The notes beneath the pieces were generated by a model, which did not search any database, had not been told where the DNA came from, and worked only from the letters and a program-made list of their open reading frames with translations. Made by a program: the position numbers and the translations under genes. 64,000 nucleotides of DNA, taken from contig OZ025281.1 of NCBI GenBank assembly GCA_964019165.1, positions 10,183,888-10,247,887 on the forward strand. The letters are read 5' to 3'. Positions 25,300 to 37,111 of this stretch are shown in pieces. This DNA comes from Mastigias papua (taxonomy: Eukaryota > Cnidaria > Scyphozoa > Rhizostomeae > Mastigiidae). Numbering within the stretch: position 1 is the first letter of the stretch; each line of letters begins with the position of its first letter.

Positions 25300-26300
25300 A
25301 TGAAAAGATAAAATCCTATTAAGACTTTGGATGGGTACTGCATAGCATTGTGAGTCTGGCTCTTGCTCAAAATTATACATTTCCTTGTTCCTTTAGATTT
25401 GTCAAGAATACAATAATATCAAAGCAAAAAACTATCTAGGACAGTTCTTTTCAAGTGCATCAATGCTGGAGAAATTAAATGACATAGCTCTAGGAATAAC
25501 GTTCACTCAGTCGCGTTGATAATGAGTTCTAAGAGAAAAGAGAACAACGAGGGAGAGGGCGGAAATGCATGGCTATATGTTCGAGGTGTGGTGCTCGACT
25601 AAGCTTTTGTAAAAAGGGAGTTGCACATTAGGCATTAACAATAAATTCCTAACCAGAAATATTGTCATCTTGTAATATAATTCCATTTAAGTTACGTTTG
25701 ATTACCTTAAGGGTGTTAATAAAGAATAGAGATCGTGATAGGCATTTCGTTTAAAAAAAGTGAAATATGTACTATTTCCAAATGATCATTTATGCTAAAA
25801 AATTCTGATAAATTAAAATTCTCGCTATCAAGTTGGATGACACGCTTTGCCACTTGAGATATTCCGAATGAGTTTGGTACATCATTCTATCAAGAGAGCA
25901 GTAAGAGAATCAACACCCAAGGAGCCATTATTCAAAGCTATTTTAATTGTTAGTCTATAGATTGGCAAATATTGTACCTGCTAAATGTTATCCGGAGAGT
26001 GCTATGTTAATCTAGTCAATAACAATTCAAAGTAACTGAAATGAGGTAGACATGAGCTGCTGAAACAGAAAAAGCCTATTTGGTGTTAGGGTACACTTAG
26101 CCCTTTTAGTTTAGACTTTTAAGCCTTTTAGTTTAGACTCATAGCTTTTCAAAGAAGACTAATCAGCAACAATCCTACAGAGACCAAGAGTGTACAATTT
26201 TGTTCAAAAGATAATCCCTACAACAAGACAAACCTTACATTTGATGTGTTATGGGTACGGCCCTCCACTGGAGAAAAGCTCCGTGGCAAACCTATGCAAT
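25300..26300. other. AT-rich sequence, nothing recognised
   Basis: No coding or structural signal beyond a short duplicated CCTTTTAGTTTAGACT motif near 26100-26140. Confidence 0.45.
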
Positions 26301-26334
26301 ATTCTACATCAATTGAGAAAACAATCTATTTGCT

Positions 26335-26465
26335 TACAAGCGTAGCTGTGATGGATTGAGTGTATCCGACCCAATCACTCTATTAAAACGATTGGCAAGC
26401 AGACCACTAACCCCCAAGGTCAGCTCGAGCTTTGCAAAAGGAGCATCGGGATAATGAAAAAGAGA
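26335..26465 (+). repeat. diverged partial copy of the (GAT)n-tailed dispersed repeat
   Basis: GATGGATTGAGTGTATCCGA, then CCAATCAC, then a CAAGGTCAGCTC block match the order in the tandem units at 54.6-55.6 kb (GGATTGAGTGTAGCC...CTCAATCAC...AGGTCAGC). It shows that unit is an interspersed repeat, not only a local duplication. Confidence 0.6.
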
Positions 26466-26511
26466 GATGATAGGTCACTTGTCAATACAATCTTGTTTGA
26501 TTCAGTTTTAG

Positions 26512-26580
26512 GTGGCTTCTCAGGTCGCTGCAAGAAAATAGCATGTGGGATTGCCGTAATTATAGTTATTGGCCTCGGTG
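26512..26580 (+). CDS. gene A exon 2: transmembrane helix
   Basis: Acceptor TTTTAG at 26511, donor GTATGT at 26581, phase 1 at both ends. It encodes GFSGRCKKIACG and then the hydrophobic IAVIIVIGLG. A second acceptor CTCAG, 12 bp further in, leaves the frame unchanged and would give a 57-nt exon, close to the 60 nt of exon 2 in B and C. Both choices keep the helix. The lysines before it suggest a charged flank on the N-side in this paralogue. Confidence 0.6.
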
Positions 26581-26809
26581 GTATGTAATTGCATCATATT
26601 TGCAGATGTTGCATATAACTTATCGCAATACATATGCTGTACAATCATAGCTGTATAGAATTCTAATTTTAGTCCAACTTTAAGTAGAACTCAGAATTTC
26701 TAGCTGTAGGACATATCTATATATCCATCTGTATCTGAAGACTTACTTCAATAATACCACTCCTGCTTTAGAAATCACAGAACAACTTAGGGTATGATAA
26801 TGGTAATGA

Positions 26810-26925
26810 TGATTATGATGATGATGATCATCATCATCATCACGATCATCGTCATCATCATCATCATCTTCGCCATCGTATCATCATCATCGCCCCAGCA
26901 TTTATCATCATCATCACCCCAGCTC
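26810..26925. repeat. imperfect (GAT)n/(ATC)n microsatellite, self-complementary
   Basis: GAT repeats turn into ATC repeats at about 26828, so the two halves can pair as a hairpin. Interrupted by CGTC, TTCGCC and CCCCAG motifs. It lies in intron 2 of gene A. Confidence 0.85.
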
Positions 26926-27141
26926 CTTAGTTTCAACCCTACGTCCCTGCTCATAATTTAAAAGTAACAACAAAGCTAAATCAGAAATTGCTACTTTCTG
27001 ATTTATGCATGCAAAGTGATGAGTTGTTATTTAGCATTGATCGTCCGTCTCCTGTGGCACCTTTGGAATTCCATTTAAAATAATATCTGATTTGGGAATA
27101 AGTTTTGGATTAGAGTCATGTTCTTTTCATTTTTCTTACAG

Positions 27142-27174
27142 TTGGCATTTACTTTATAGTCGAACATGCTAAAA
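27142..27174 (+). CDS. gene A exon 3: end of helix and short tail
   Basis: Acceptor TTTTTCTTACAG at 27141 with a good pyrimidine tract; donor GTAAGT at 27175; phase 1 at both ends. It encodes V-GIYFIVEHAK. It corresponds to exon 3 of gene C (V-AVGIGIYVAS-stop). If the donor is not used, the frame reads on to a TAG near 27265 and adds about 30 residues. Confidence 0.55.
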
Positions 27175-27814
27175 GTAAGTGGTTTCAATTTTTGTGTTGC
27201 ATGAATTTAGACGTAGTTCTTATGGGTGTACTTCTGACAGAGCCATTTGGCCTTCTTTTCAATTAGGAGGATACTTGCATTCTACTAAGTTAATTTGCCG
27301 AGGTGTCATTAGTAATTGCTTTTAAAGTCACTATAAAAAACTCTATCTAAAGAACGTTTGATGAAAGCGATTGTCTAAATAAACGTTTGGATACTTTAAC
27401 ACATTTACTGCGCGCATAGTTACTGTTCATCACTGCACAAAGGCATTTTATGACTTCACTATTTGGTTACTAATGCATAATAAAAGTACGTATGCTCTAA
27501 GAAACTTATGTTCGCCTTTGTTACTTTATGACTTTTAATACATGTGGAGCATTCAGTCATCTTCGAACAGAATATGATTAAAGCAGTAGCGTAGCCAGGG
27601 AAGAGTGTACTAGAAAAGCAAGAATCTAGGACAAAATTCTAGCCATCAGGAGGGGTAAGTAAACAATATATCAAGAAATACCACAATGCCTCCTTTAATC
27701 CCATGCTTGCGATATTGGATGAAAAGAAAGCAACGCAAGCAAGCATGATGCCTAAACCTAATCTAAATTTGAATGTAAAGGAGCCAAATATAATTATGTT
27801 TATTTTTCCAACAG

Positions 27815-27819
27815 GTTAG
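27815..27819 (+). CDS. gene A exon 4 candidate: last codon and stop
   Basis: Acceptor TTTATTTTTCCAACAG at 27814. The first two bases complete a Ser codon and TAG follows at once. It is the first strong acceptor seen after the exon 3 donor, but with only five coding bases there is no coding signal to confirm it. Confidence 0.35.
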
Positions 27820-28779
27820 CCGTTGCTGCTATAGATTGACGGATGAATGAGTATGGAACTGTAATGCCAAGAAGTTTTCCATATACATTGCATGTTAATA
27901 GTTTTTGATGATTAATGCTAATTAATAATCAAAACATTTCCGTTTATATTTGAGCAACATCTACATCTCGCTGTTTCATACTTGTTTTTCAATACCCTTC
28001 GTTCCATGCCCAATTGAATAGAAAAGATATTTTTAATCAAGGCTCAGGAGTTTTGCAAGTGCACACTTAAGATTGCTTCACAAATCATACAATGCATCTG
28101 AAAAATGGCTTTTCTAAAATACTTTGAAGTCCATAATAAATATTCTCTAGCTATCATAATGATGATAAAACAACTAAAAATTGCCTTTAGATACTTGCTG
28201 TTCGATGCAAAATTTCAAAATGTTCAGTGTAGGAAATATGAAGTATGTGCTCGAATCGGGAAATCCTTCGATTTTTGCTTTCGAAGCCAGCTTTTGTTAC
28301 GTGGCATTGTCTTTTAATGTAGGACAGCTTTTACAATCTCATTCCAGTACACAACTATAAGACCATAACTAAACTGGTTTCTGTGTAATCCAAAGAGTCA
28401 AATGCACACATAAAGTGCACACCTGATACCGAGTACACGCTTCAACACCTCAAATTTTTCCCGTGCACTATCGAGATCTAGCCGAGTACGGCCATACTCT
28501 GCAGTGCAATCTTGAATTAAAGATAGTACTAAGACATCTTGAAAAATCATAATTCATGTGGCTCACATTGAATAATAAGTGATATTTTGTCCAGTGGAAA
28601 ATTCCCAAGTAACCAGAAGGACATGTTGATGCCACGTTTTCTCAGAAAAGTTGGACCAGAACTATAGACCATTTAACAGCTTAAAATCTATGTTGCAGTA
28701 AAACTGAAAGGCTCCCTCATCTAGTCTCAAGACTAATTCGAATTAATAACAGTAAAAAGCTGGATATCAGTATGCGTAT

Positions 28780-29800
28780 GAATAGGAATTTAGCACTGAA
28801 AGGATTTTAATAAAGTACTTAATGATCTTCTCTTGGAAATGGAGAGCCAAACAGAATACTTTTTCTGTAACTTTAAACCTGTCTGTTACACTCTACACAG
28901 TCGATCATAATATTAAGATGAAATATTTCTAGAGGCAATTTGAAGTAACATATTCTCTAAAAAGAGTTAAAATATGCAATTTATTCAGTAATACCGTGGA
29001 GTTACAGTGTGTCGTGCCTTAAAGTTCTTGTGTCTGTCCTATTTCCTTACACTATCTGCGCAAGAACCTACAGTGAAGTTCTCAGAGAAACAAATATATC
29101 TGTTGTGGGTTATGAGGATGATCACATCTTTCATGCGTCATCCGGTTTTAAATAATTACCAATATCATCAAAATTTGTAAGCATTGATGGTTATCTTAAA
29201 GAAATGAAGGACTGAACGGGCAGAAATCAATTACTACTGAAATTGCCAATGGGCTGAAATGCATATTCATGCTCCTTTGGTATCGTGTTGTAGTGTGCTT
29301 GTATTTATTGGAATACAAAAAGCTGCTTAATGATGAACGATGAAAATACAGAATTCCTCGCTTTTGGAGGCCCCATTCGTTAGTCAATTTGTCTGTTGAT
29401 TCAACTGATGTTAGGGATAAACCGATTTCTTCAGCCGTAAAATGCCTTGTTTGATATGCAACAGTCTATTTTAGAGAGGTGTCACATCGAATCGCATCTC
29501 TGAAACTGTATAACAGTAGGAAGATTAAAAACTATCTGTGCCGTGAAACACCTAAGAAACTTATGAATAGTATGGTACTATCAAATCTAGATTACAGCAA
29601 TGCCTAGCTGTGTGGTCTTCCGTATACGACAGTAAAACGACTGGAAAGTATTCTGTTGCCGGCCTATATCTGGTTTACCACGACTTTAGAATATTACTCA
29701 GACACTAAAACAGTTGCACTGGTTACCAATCAAATATCGAATGCTTTTCAAAATTATGCCTTTGTAAGTATTACTATTATGTTAAAAGGGATACTCATAT
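28780..29800 (+). pseudogene. L2-type LINE relic
   Basis: Decayed RT and C-terminus on the plus strand. At about 28895 there is a DHNI-like block (conserved FDTVDH-x-IL region), at about 29108 VVGYEDDH (a changed Y-A-D-D), and at 29480-29760 a long readable C-terminal series: HRIASLKLYNSRKIKNYLCR, LMNSMVLSNLDYSNA, LCGLPYTTVKRLES. The 'RLDYCNSLLYGLP'-like block is typical of L2/CR1 LINEs. Multiple stops. Confidence 0.62.
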
Positions 29801-30700
29801 AAATGATATGGTAACGTGCAAAATTTAATTACATGTTGCGAATCATGCTGGCTACTGTTAGACGTCACTTCATTTTTTTATTTAAATTTAAGAAGATTTG
29901 TCAGGTATTGTTCTAGAACAGTTGAAGATAAAATATTTCATGTGCAGAATTTGAATCAAAAGCTAATGTTGATAGACTACATTTTCCAAGATGAAACAAA
30001 CCAGAATACATTGTTATAAGGCACCTCTCATCCACTGTCTTGGTTGTAAATGTGTGTACACACAATAGGACATTTGGCTGAGAGTCACGTCTCAAGGGAA
30101 TATCCCTGTGCTCAGATGCTATGGTGAGGGCTACCATTATGAGGCAAATCATTTGTACTTTTTTGATTAAACATGAGTTTGAATGAACCACAGACAATCT
30201 AACTTATACTCACTCTGCAGCTAACTTACATCAACTGCAAGAAATCTTCGATATTGCCAGATTTGGCATACTCCTTAATTATTTCTGCTAAATAAATGAA
30301 ATGCAGAAGAAGCTTTGTGTAAATTTTCACGTGGATCATATGTTTTACATTGAGTTTGGATATTCTTCGATCAGTTGCATTTTATGTATGTTTACCCACT
30401 TCCTTGCTATTAACAGTTTAGACTGGCTGATATCTGGAGTTACATGTATAATATGTCTAGCGCATTTAAAGATAGAAGGCTTGATTTCATACTTTTGAAG
30501 ATCATTGATGTTATCAAACTTACTTTGCTAAGGAGCATGTGTAAAAACATCTTTTCCACTTTGTGCTGCATCAGCCACCTCATTCTACACAAACTTGTTT
30601 CGTTTCTTCACACGAGTATCGAAAATATCTTTATGTACCTTACTTTCTAGGGCATTCTTAGCCCCTGCTTGTTATAGAAGCGTGTGCACAGTAAGAAAAA

Positions 30701-30786
30701 GTTAGCAAAGATTTTAGTTTCAAGGGAATTTTCTGACGCCTAAGTTAGCAAAGATTCTAGTTTCAAGGGAATTTTCTGGTGCCTAG
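30701..30786 (+). repeat. 43-bp tandem duplication
   Basis: Two units, from 30701 and 30744, each starting GTTAGCAAAGATT and ending GCCTA, with three differences. It sits just left of the distal GAGGC block of gene B. Confidence 0.9.
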
Positions 30787-31393
30787 GTGCCACAGTGAGG
30801 CTAGGTCTATCATAATGAGGCAAACCAGCTAGATTTTTTTTGATTAAACAAATGTTCCAACTAACCATACAATCGGGAGTCAAACTATCTTATACTAACT
30901 TGGCAACTAACTTACATAAACTGCGAGCTATATTGATTCTCTTTTCAAGTAAACCAGAGAGACCTTGCACAGGACATTTTTATCCTTGTCCCATATTTGG
31001 CTCAATACTTAATCGTGTTATGGTAATAACTGAAGTACAAGTGCTTCGTGTAAGTCTTGAATTGATTCTATGTCTTATGGTTTGGGTGTTACGCCCGTAG
31101 TTTCATTCTCTGCAATGTTTCCCTATTCTTTGGATTTTTCTCTGTAGAAGGTAGAATATTTAACACAGTGTTGTACAAGTATAAGAGTATTTGATCTTAG
31201 TAGCAAGTACAGTATAAGATCTTCACCTCTGAGTGACATAGCCACTGTTAATAAAGTACCAACTGGCTATTCAAATTTTATTTCACCTTGATATCTACAG
31301 GATTCTCAGTTTCGTTAATTTTCGTATATGTCTACATATCACAGCAATTATTTTTGCTTATTTACACCTATACATCTATATTAGCTTGGCTAA

Positions 31394-31435
31394 TTCTCCC
31401 CTTCGCATTATCCTTATACATGGGGGAAGTCCATA
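31394..31435 (+). promoter_or_regulatory. proximal conserved block, gene B
   Basis: TTCTCCCCTTCGCATTATCC followed by TTATACATGGGGGAAGTCCA. It aligns with 12365-12403 and 45297-45339 and ends 109 bp before the ATG. Confidence 0.55.
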
Positions 31436-31544
31436 ATACTTATGCGAAATGATTAATATTGGAAGATTTGCAATAACTTTCTGCAATTTATGTGACACAA
31501 ACTCTTCAGGTGTAAATTATACTAAGAAAGGAGTTGCCTACAAT

Positions 31545-31584
31545 ATGTTTGGGTATGATAATCCTCTTCCAGAAGGTCCAGCTG
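31545..31584 (+). CDS. gene B exon 1: N-terminus of predicted membrane micropeptide
   Basis: 40-nt coding exon: MFGYDNPLPEGPA plus the first base of a Gly codon, then donor GTAAGT at 31585. Length, phase and donor equal those of genes A and C; six of the first seven residues match gene C (M-x-GYDNP). The next family member exon is at 37052. The intron between holds a degraded minus-strand LINE (32.1-36.5 kb). The frame runs on without splicing to 31715, but the loss of any resemblance to A and C right after the donor argues for splicing. No homologous family is known to me. Confidence 0.6.
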
Positions 31585-32601
31585 GTAAGTCATTTAGATT
31601 TAGGACTTTTCAGCTTAGAAATAGGTTTCCAAAGGTTGTACATCAGCACTTCTCTCATTTTCAAGGATGCAGAGTTCCTTTTTCTCCAGATGTATGTAGT
31701 TTTTTAGCAGACTGATTAGATATTCTGTATATGTTTGAACTCTTTTAAGGAGGTTTTCTAAATCAAAGACTAATTTACAAATACAAACTTAAATTACAGT
31801 GGCGTAGAACGAGTAAAAATTCTTTAGAAAGTTAGCAATGCACGACCACACCACTGTACAATACGATTTACATGACGAAATCACAGGAGATGTGATCTAG
31901 CACATCTCTCCTTTAGCCAACATGGTCAATGAGCAATACAAAAATTAACATGTAACTATCAACAGTGCCTTTCCTATTCCACAAGGAATCCTGCACTCAA
32001 GAAACTTATTTCAAAGAGTTTAATACTATTCATTCATATTCAATTCGATTCAAAATTCAACTAAACAGCCAAAGCAATAAAACAACTATAACAACAACAA
32101 AACTTTATATTAGATATAGACAAACAAAAAAGTAAAAGTAATATATTCTCTGTTGAAGTTCTTTAGGAGGAGCTCACTCAATAGGTAAACTAATTGAGGA
32201 GAGAGCCCCCCTCTTTCGGTTGTTTTAGATTTGGAGACATGATTGGAAAGAAGCAAATGCTTCTTGCTATAGACTTTGGAGATACATTTTAAAATTGAAT
32301 TTTAAGCAGTTTTTCCGGAACATTCAAAAATAAAACACAAAAGATTCACATTGTGGTATGCAGGTGCTTCTTTAATTGTTTTCTAAATAGAAATTTGGAA
32401 CATGAATTTCTTATTGTTCTTGGTGACTTATTCCATAGCTTGTCCCCCATATATCGAATTGAGCCCAGTCCGTATCGAAGCGTATTTTTGCCAATTAAGT
32501 AAAGATCCCCACGGTAGGGTTGTCTAGTTTTATTGTTATGTATTGCAGAATTAAAAGAGAAGTAACCGTGGAAACAAGATGGTATTAGTCAGTTTGTTGA
32601 T

Positions 32602-33177
32602 TCATATACAAAGGTTAAGATGTAAATGCCTGATAATGTCTGATGATCTAAGCAACTGTAAATCTTTGAATAGAGGCGAGGAATTGGAATGGGATGTCTG
32701 ATTTGATATGATCCTGATGGCTTTTCGCAGCTTAAATATTGGTTCCCTGTGTGCCTCGTAGGTTTGTCCCCAAACAGTAATACCATATTTTAGGAATGAT
32801 ATCAACAAAGAATTATATATGAACTTCATCATATCAGTAGTAAGATACCTTCTGGTTTTACCAAGGATTCCACATATTCTAGATAGCTTTTTTGAAAGTT
32901 GACAAGGGTGATAATTCCAACTGAAGTGTTCATCCATTAAGAGACCAAGACCTTTTACGTATGTTACTTTGGAAATGTGTTTATTGCCTGTTTTAATCGC
33001 ATTACCAGGAGGTAATTTAGTTCTAGGAGAGTGAAAAATTATGCAATTGGTTTTATCAACATTCAATGAGAGCCTATTCGCATTAAGCCATCTTTTACAT
33101 ATCTTAGCACAGTATTCACTTTTTAGCAAGCTTTTCAGGACTTTTTGACTCATGGTAAATGTTAGTATCATCAGCAA
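32602..33177 (-). pseudogene. LINE D RT C-terminal domain
   Basis: 191-residue frame: WLNANRLSLNVDKTNCIIFH (the NKL-x-LN-x-x-K-T motif), YVKGLGLLMDEHFSW (YLG-x-x-D-x-x-L-x-W), LKYGITVWGQTYEA and a terminal L-x-R-x-D-I. The catalytic FADDTN is read at 33161-33178 in a shifted frame, so a frameshift separates it from this block; the ATG at 33177 is an artefact of that shift. Confidence 0.72.
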
Positions 33178-33189
33178 ATAGGTAAAAAT

Positions 33190-33474
33190 TTAAATTTTTT
33201 TTAAAATTAGGTAAATCATTAATAAAGAGGAGAAAAGTATGGGTCCAAGTACTGATCCTTGGGGAACACCAGTAATCTTCCTAGATTTTGAGCTGTCTCC
33301 ATTAGTAGAGAAATATTGATATCTGTCAGATAAATAGGATTGAAACCACATAAAAGGAGTCCCTCCAATAACATGCTGTTCTAATTTAGAGAGTAGAATA
33401 TCATGATTTACAGTATCAAAGGCTTTTTGAAGCTCAATAAAGGTGCCACACCCATATTTTCTATCACCCAGCAT
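33190..33474 (-). pseudogene. LINE D RT fingers/palm fragment
   Basis: FIELQKAFDTVNHDILLSKL (RT motif A with the catalytic D), SYLSDRYQYF, and [13 protein letters not shown] (motif B). It breaks before motif C. The piece nearer the RT start (about 33720-33500) is broken by stops; a YQIAKVIPLFKQGD-like start can be traced. Confidence 0.75.
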
Positions 33475-34099
33475 ATGTCATATAGCTTCGGTTATACTAA
33501 TTAATACATGGTCAACAGAATGATTTTCTTGGAAACCAAATTGAAAAGGATGTATAATTTTGTTTGATGTAACGAAAGAATACTGTCTCTTGTACATACG
33601 TCTTTCATACAACTCACTAAAGATCTGCAACAAGCAGATATGTCTATAGTTTGCTGTAATTTTGGATCACCTTGTTTCAAAAGAGGAATCACTTTAGCAA
33701 TTTAGAGTTTTGATAGGCAAACTTCTTTTAGAAGTGATTCGTTGACAAGTTTCGTGAGTGGATGAGAAATATGGAGTTTTAGGACTTTTAATAAATTAAT
33801 TAGTATACTGAAAGGACCAATAGATTTTGATGAGTCAAGAATTGATAATTACGTCCTCGATTTCTTTGTGGGTAACTGGTGACAAAAATATTGAGGTTGA
33901 GCTTTATTTCTTGGGTAATCCACAGCAAATTTTTGTGATTGTGGTATTTTCTTTGTTATGCTATTTGCAACATTTACAAAATATTCATTAATATGTTAGA
34001 GATTTTAGTAGGTTCGGACGAGACTTCGCCGTTTTTGTCCATAATTATACTTATAGTTGATGTATTGTAGCTTTTATGAGAGATAATAGATTTAATTCC

Positions 34100-34372
34100 T
34101 TACCATACTTGCTTCATATTTTGTCTATATGTTGCAAAATAATTTTGAAAGTACTTAAGTTTGCGTTCCTTCAATTCATTTGTCATGAGGCTTCTAAATT
34201 TTTTATACAAGGCTACTGTAGAGGTGGGTTGTTTCTTCTTCATTCTCCGTAGAATTTTATCACGGATTTTTATTATCCTTTGAATTCTATTGGTAATCCA
34301 GGGCTTTGTCTTGAATATTGATCCTTTCTTGGAACACCTTTTTGTTGGCAGATGCTGTTCTACGAGTGACAC
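34100..34372 (-). pseudogene. LINE D connector between endonuclease and RT
   Basis: KTKPWITNRIQRIIKIRDKI followed by LYKKFRSLMTNELKERKLKY is the lysine/arginine-rich helical linker seen in Jockey-superfamily LINEs between APE and RT (pattern KPWIT-x-x-I-x-x-x-I-x-x-RD). Confidence 0.7.
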
Positions 34373-34441
34373 GATGTCCTTAAGAAATCGATCTTAATTG
34401 CTATCAATGTTAGAACCTTCATTCAAGTACCCAAAATCTAT

Positions 34442-34995
34442 TTAATTGAAGTCATAGACAAAATTTACTTCATTAAAGTTTGAATAATCTGATTTAAATA
34501 CTGCTGTCTTGTTCTGAGTAACTTTTACATTCTGCAGTATAAGAAACGGAGGTAAATGATGAGAAATTTGTATCAAAATATTTCCACTAGCACTATTAGC
34601 ATTTAGTAAATTCGTAAATATATTATCTATAAGTGTCGAGAAATGCGCTGAGATTATTGTTGATTGATTTATACCAGGCAAGAGATTGAAAACAAGCTAT
34701 TGGTAAAGTCATTTGTGGCAGTATGCTTATCATAATTTAAAAGATTAACATTGAAATCACCCTTGATAAAGACATGCTTGTTTAACAACTTAGGTTGAAT
34801 CGTTTAAAGATGAGATGTGAAGAGATCTATGTTTGAATTTGGATGTCTATATGCACAGCAAAATAGGAAATGTTTGCTATTTGTATTTTGAACCTCAACC
34901 CATATAGTTTCAAATTCATCACACCTAAAATTTAATTGCTTGCATGGATTAGAGACAAGAGTATTGTTTATATAAAGTCTTTGGCTCAGAGACAT
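34442..34995 (-). pseudogene. LINE D APE-type endonuclease pieces
   Basis: Two frames. 34804-34995 carries RCDEFETIWVEVQNT and CCAYRHPNSNIDLF (the E-x-x-W-x-E and YRHP-x-x-x-x-x-F motifs of the APE fold). 34442-34681 carries STLIDNIFTN and GNILIQISHHLPPFLIL, where the expected S-D-H before the end reads S-H-H, a change at a catalytic position. The N-terminal part is not readable. Confidence 0.7.
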
Positions 34996-35996
34996 TGTTT
35001 TGTAGATTTTATAGCTTTCAATATCGATATTACCAAGATCTCCAATTTTGCATTGAGTTCCACGTTTCAGAAACCCCAGTGATGTCTATCGATTTCTTAG
35101 TGTGATCATGCAGAAGAACCAATTCTTCAACATGCAGTGGTAGACTTCATATATTTGTATGAAGTATGAAAAGGTCATTAGGACTAGTTTCCATAGGTGC
35201 AAGTTCCGAGGTAGTAACGTACTTTGACGGCATATTTGCAAGGAATTGCTCATCAATGTCATAGTCTCTTAAATTAGGTAGTCTTATTAATTGAGAATTC
35301 TACCCAAAAACGGGCAGGCTATCGATATATGAGGGGAAGCTATGATTCTGCAAATCTATCATGTAATCTAAAAACCAAGAGACCTGTAAAGTGAAATAAG
35401 CGAAAATTAACAAACTAACAAATAGAAAAAAAACGCAATGTGCCTTCTACTGGAAATGTAAACGAAAGTGAGAATCAAACGAGTTTAGGTAGCTATTGGC
35501 TGCACAAATCAGCGGATTTAAGATTACCGTAAAATCTTTTGTTATTACTTCTACGGAATTTACATACATCAAAGCAAGTCCGATGCCATAAGGGTCATCT
35601 GAACTGGGAAAAATACCACGAGAACTTCGAGGATTTTATAAATGGAAAGTTATGGTTTATAGAATTGCCTATTGTGTGGGGTAGAATGGGTAGAAGTAAT
35701 GGCATTGTGACGAAATTCAGCTAACTAAAAGCAAGATACAAGCAAACATATCATCGAGTATCAAATATCAAAAGGAAAATAATAATAAAAAGAGAGAGCA
35801 AAAACAAAATCCAACCCCTAATGATTAACTTTAAGAAGCGGTTTTTCAAAGCTATTCTGATCACTAAAGTATCTATCGTTTCCTTAATCGTACCAGCAAG
35901 GTGGCCAATTTATGTCGCAAAGTTCAGAGGAGTCAGGTTTGCCTTCTAACTTCTCGTTCACCTTCTTTAGCAAATACAAATAACTCTTTGTCAAAT

Positions 35997-36458
35997 CTAG
36001 TTTGATTTTATATTTTGTTGAATTTTTCTCGCTCTGAAAATCATTGTACGGTGTCTGAATGTTGTCAAACGCACAATCATCGACCGAACCCTCTTCCCTT
36101 TAACTACGATGTCTTTGCCCGCACAATGCGCCCGATCATTGGGAGGAATCGATGACCCAAGTTCTTCAAATATATCTTGCACTTTATCAAGGCACTCATC
36201 ATTCATCTCCTTTCCATCTACATCGGACGGTAAATTAATTCCATTAATGCGCAAGCACAATCCCTTTTGGCACTGTTCTACCTCATCATTTGCAATTACA
36301 AGGTGGTCAATATGGCTTTCAAGGACCGCGATTTTATCCTCCATCCTTGCTAGTGTTTCTTTTTGCTCGTTTATGATTGTCATTAGGCTTGATATATATT
36401 CCTTCGCTGCCACCTTTTCCTCCAATTTCTCAAGTTTTTCGAACATAATTTCGAGCAT
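35997..36458 (-). CDS. LINE D ORF1 protein, coiled coil plus RRM-like domain
   Basis: 153-residue open frame. Residues 1-55 form a strong heptad coiled coil (LEKLEEKVAAKEYISSL and onward). Residues about 65-150 look like the RNA-binding (L1 ORF1p/transposase_22-like) domain: CLRINGINLP, CLDKVQDIFEELG, DRAHCAG, RSMIVRLTTFRHRTMIFRA. The role would be nucleic-acid chaperone/trimer formation for the LINE. The longest intact frame of this element. The plus-strand 140-residue frame over it is a shadow. Confidence 0.65.
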   Translation of the reverse strand: MLEIMFEKLEKLEEKVAAKEYISSLMTIINEQKETLARMEDKIAVLESHIDHLVIANDEVEQCQKGLCLRINGINLPSDVDGKEMNDECLDKVQDIFEELGSSIPPNDRAHCAGKDIVVKGKRVRSMIVRLTTFRHRTMIFRARKIQQNIKSN

Positions 36459-37051
36459 ATTACCATCCGATAGTTGTGCACTATATCCTTTTCGTGGTTT
36501 TGTTATTATTCCCTCAATATTACTGTCTTAAATAGGAAAATGTTTAAAAGATAGAAATTTACAATCTAATATAATCATACACTTTATCGCTAATGTAACT
36601 TTTGATAATGAGACAGTCCTCTACTCCAACTTCCCAAACTCTTTCTATTATGGCTCCTCCACTTGTTAAATTTACAGAAAAGGTCTTCTGTTCATTTGGC
36701 ACTTAAGAGTACTTAAATGGTTTTCAGGCTATTTTGTACCTTACTAAGTAAAATTGCTGTTTCTAAGCTACGTGGACAAGTCTTAATCATAAGGTAGGCG
36801 ACGCTGCTGAGACGCTGGCAATGGTATGTGACGATTTTTGCTGATGTTGATAAAGCCCTTGGCAACAAAAAACGTTCTTGTCGAGACGAAGAAAAATTGA
36901 GATGATTCCAGCTTTTTATATCAAACGAAACGAAAGAATATATGCTGCTCTGCTTGCCTAGGACATCGAGAAATCTGACTATACAGTTCATTAATCCTGG
37001 TTGTTGCTTCCGAGCTCACTTTTCAGAAAAATCTTTTTCTGTCTATTACAG

Positions 37052-37111
37052 GTGACGTATCAAGCAACTTTGCTTTCATCATAAGAATTCTTAGCTATCT
37101 GGCCACCTTTG
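37052..37111 (+). CDS. gene B exon 2: transmembrane helix
   Basis: Acceptor TTTTTCTGTCTATTACAG at 37051 with a good pyrimidine tract, donor GTATGT at 37112, 60 nt, phase 1 at both ends. These are the same length and phases as gene C exon 2. It encodes DVSSNFAFIIRILSYLATF. The start G-D-V-SS resembles G-E-SSS-D of gene C. An arginine lies inside the hydrophobic stretch. Confidence 0.55.

Larger units (their letters stand above)
30060..31544 (+). promoter_or_regulatory. 5' region of gene B with internal duplication
   Basis: Contains two related segments, about 30085-30260 and 30790-30930: each has a GAGG(G)CTA...TATGAGGCAA block, then a T-rich tract with GATTAAACA, then CTTATACT, then CTAACTTACAT. 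The second aligns with the distal blocks of genes A and C. The proximal block is at 31394-31435. So part of this upstream region has been copied locally. Confidence 0.5.
32160..36540 (-). mobile_element. LINE family D, nearly full length but degraded
   Basis: One minus-strand LINE of about 4.4 kb. In element order: ORF1 (36458-35997), an APE endonuclease in pieces (about 34995-34442), a connector (34372-34100), RT (about 33474-33160) and the post-RT C-terminus (33177-32602), followed by a 3' region to about 32160. The 3' part near 32175-32225 has a second copy at 60645-60700. It lies inside intron 1 of gene B in antisense. No poly-A or clear target duplication was seen. Confidence 0.75.

Noticed and set aside
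30085..30260. A fourth micropeptide gene start
   Set aside because: It carries the distal block but neither the proximal block nor an M-x-G-Y exon follows before the second block at 30795.
31449..31715. Single-exon 88-residue protein
   Set aside because: Resemblance to genes A and C stops exactly at the GTAAGT donor at 31585, so the rest is more likely intron.
36109..36531. 140-residue plus-strand frame rich in Ser and Phe
   Set aside because: Shadow of the LINE ORF1 on the opposite strand, which has coiled-coil and RNA-binding patterns.
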